A stretch of 64,000 nt of DNA from the NCBI GenBank assembly GCA_036336715.1, contig JAYZFP010000065.1:1-64000 (forward strand). The letters are read 5' to 3'. The notes under the pieces were generated by a model. That model saw only the letters and a program-made list of their open reading frames with translations, did not search any database and was not told the DNA's origin. Source of the DNA: JABAAE01 sp036336715 (lineage in GTDB: Bacteria > Planctomycetota > Planctomycetia > Pirellulales > Pirellulaceae). Positions 63,290 through 64,000 of this stretch are shown here, piece after piece. Position 1 is the first letter of the stretch, and each line of letters starts with the position of its first letter. A program made the translations under genes and the position numbers.

Positions 63290-64000
63290 ATGATTCCGAT
63301 TCCGATGCCGAAATTCGATTCAAAAGTGCAGATTGACGCTCCCAGGGAATACGTTTTTTCCTGGCACGAATGCCGCTGCGCCTTTGACAGGTTGGTACCC
63401 CCGTGGGAGCAGGTGGTCGTTGTGCGGAAGGAAGGCGGGATCGAAAACGGAACGGTTACCCTGAAAACCAGGGCAGCTCCCCTTTTCTGGTTTCAGGCGA
63501 AGGCCAGTCATAGTCAGTTTGTCCGGAATGAACAGTTCTACGACGAGATGTCGGGTGGTCCCTTTAGTAATTGGCAACACACCCACCGTTTCCTGAAAAA
63601 AGGGGACAATTCCACCCTGCTACACGACGAAGTGGTTTACCGCCTGCGGGGTGGATGGTTGGGTAACTGGCTGGGAGGCGGGTACGCCCATGGGAAGTTG
63701 GAACAGTTGTTTGCCTATCGCCGGGAAGTGACCCGATCCGACACGCAGGATCACTTTCAATTTGCCTCCTCAGGCACCCGCACCATTGCCGTCAGCGGGG
63801 CCAACGGTTTGATTGGATCCCGTCTCTGCAGTTTTCTTGACGGTGGCGGACATCGGATCATCAAGTTGAAACGGTTTGATACCGACCAGTTCGAGGGCCC
63901 GGGTTGGAATCCGGCTACAGGGAAAATCAGCTTTGGAGAAGCGGGCGAGTCGGTCGATTGCCTGATTCACCTCGCCGGACATGGAATCGCTGAAAATCGA
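63290..64000 (+). CDS. SRPBCC domain fused to TIGR01777-type NAD-dependent epimerase (3' end beyond window)
   Basis: Open to the right edge, at least 237 codons. Residues ~8-155 form a START/SRPBCC ligand-binding domain (FDSKVQIDAPREYVFSWHEC, then THRFLKKGD). A Rossmann domain starts with TIAVSGANGLIGSRLCSFL, where GxxGxxG binds NAD(P), and LIHLAGHGIAENR is the family's conserved later segment. This SRPBCC-epimerase order is a known form of the YfcH/TIGR01777 family, whose substrate is unknown. In-frame ATGs at 63260, 63290 and 63305 compete; 63290 is chosen with low certainty. Confidence 0.85.
   Translation, partial: MIPIPMPKFDSKVQIDAPREYVFSWHECRCAFDRLVPPWEQVVVVRKEGGIENGTVTLKTRAAPLFWFQAKASHSQFVRNEQFYDEMSGGPFSNWQHTHRFLKKGDNSTLLHDEVVYRLRGGWLGNWLGGGYAHGKLEQLFAYRREVTRSDTQDHFQFASSGTRTIAVSGANGLIGSRLCSFLDGGGHRIIKLKRFDTDQFEGPGWNPATGKISFGEAGESVDCLIHLAGHGIAENR

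Overview
The window reads as a chromosomal segment of a planctomycete, probably of the Planctomycetia. This is inferred from gene content, since no rRNA is present. The signs are two secreted sulfatases, a DUF1080 (3-keto-disaccharide hydrolase) protein, two secreted PQQ-type propellers, a giant membrane-dehydrogenase-like propeller/cytochrome c protein, Hanks-type kinases, a FHA-GAF-SpoIIE phosphatase, an SGNH hydrolase next to a Tat-exported sugar-isomerase-like protein, and an unusually long SecA. A Kdo transferase (WaaA) indicates an LPS-type outer membrane. No tRNA, rRNA, IS element, prophage or CRISPR array was seen.

Layout. 1-5.9 kb: a truncated ankyrin/PQQ protein, a small basic secreted protein, and a sulfatase-DUF1080 pair. 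6.5-12.9 kb: a HTH regulator, a glyoxalase-fold protein, a possible 26-residue membrane peptide, two tandem membrane GTPases, and a sulfotransferase/gamma-glutamylcyclotransferase pair. 13.4-21.8 kb: a 1643-residue secreted protein joining SGNH, propeller, HEAT, PA14, cupredoxin and cytochrome c modules, then a membrane pseudokinase. 22.1-32.7 kb: glutamate dehydrogenase, an AbfB-domain protein, a decayed kinase-7TM gene with three disabling lesions, an acyltransferase-ankyrin fusion and an M1 aminopeptidase. 33-45.6 kb: core genes metK, waaA, secA, a PhnP-like hydrolase, a DPP-IV-like peptidase overlapping fabZ, fabI, and an M24 peptidase. 45.7-52.4 kb: a second sulfatase, a LysM protein, miaA, and a hisE/SGNH/TIM-barrel/NYN cluster. 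52.5-64 kb: ileS, a poly-Asp protein with a good promoter, a ROK kinase, a SpoIIE-type phosphatase, hisI, hemB, a PQQ-like protein, and the start of a SRPBCC-epimerase.

How the genes work together. The exported hydrolases, propellers and carbohydrate-binding proteins fit the planctomycete habit of digesting sulfated polysaccharides. The kinase, pseudokinase, FHA phosphatase and GTPases form a signalling layer, and housekeeping genes are scattered singly (hisE and hisI lie about 9.5 kb apart). The most notable items are the triple-lesion kinase gene, the giant multidomain protein, the pseudokinase, and recurrent 13-16 bp tandem micro-duplications confined to intergenic DNA, one of which triplicates a ribosome-binding site.
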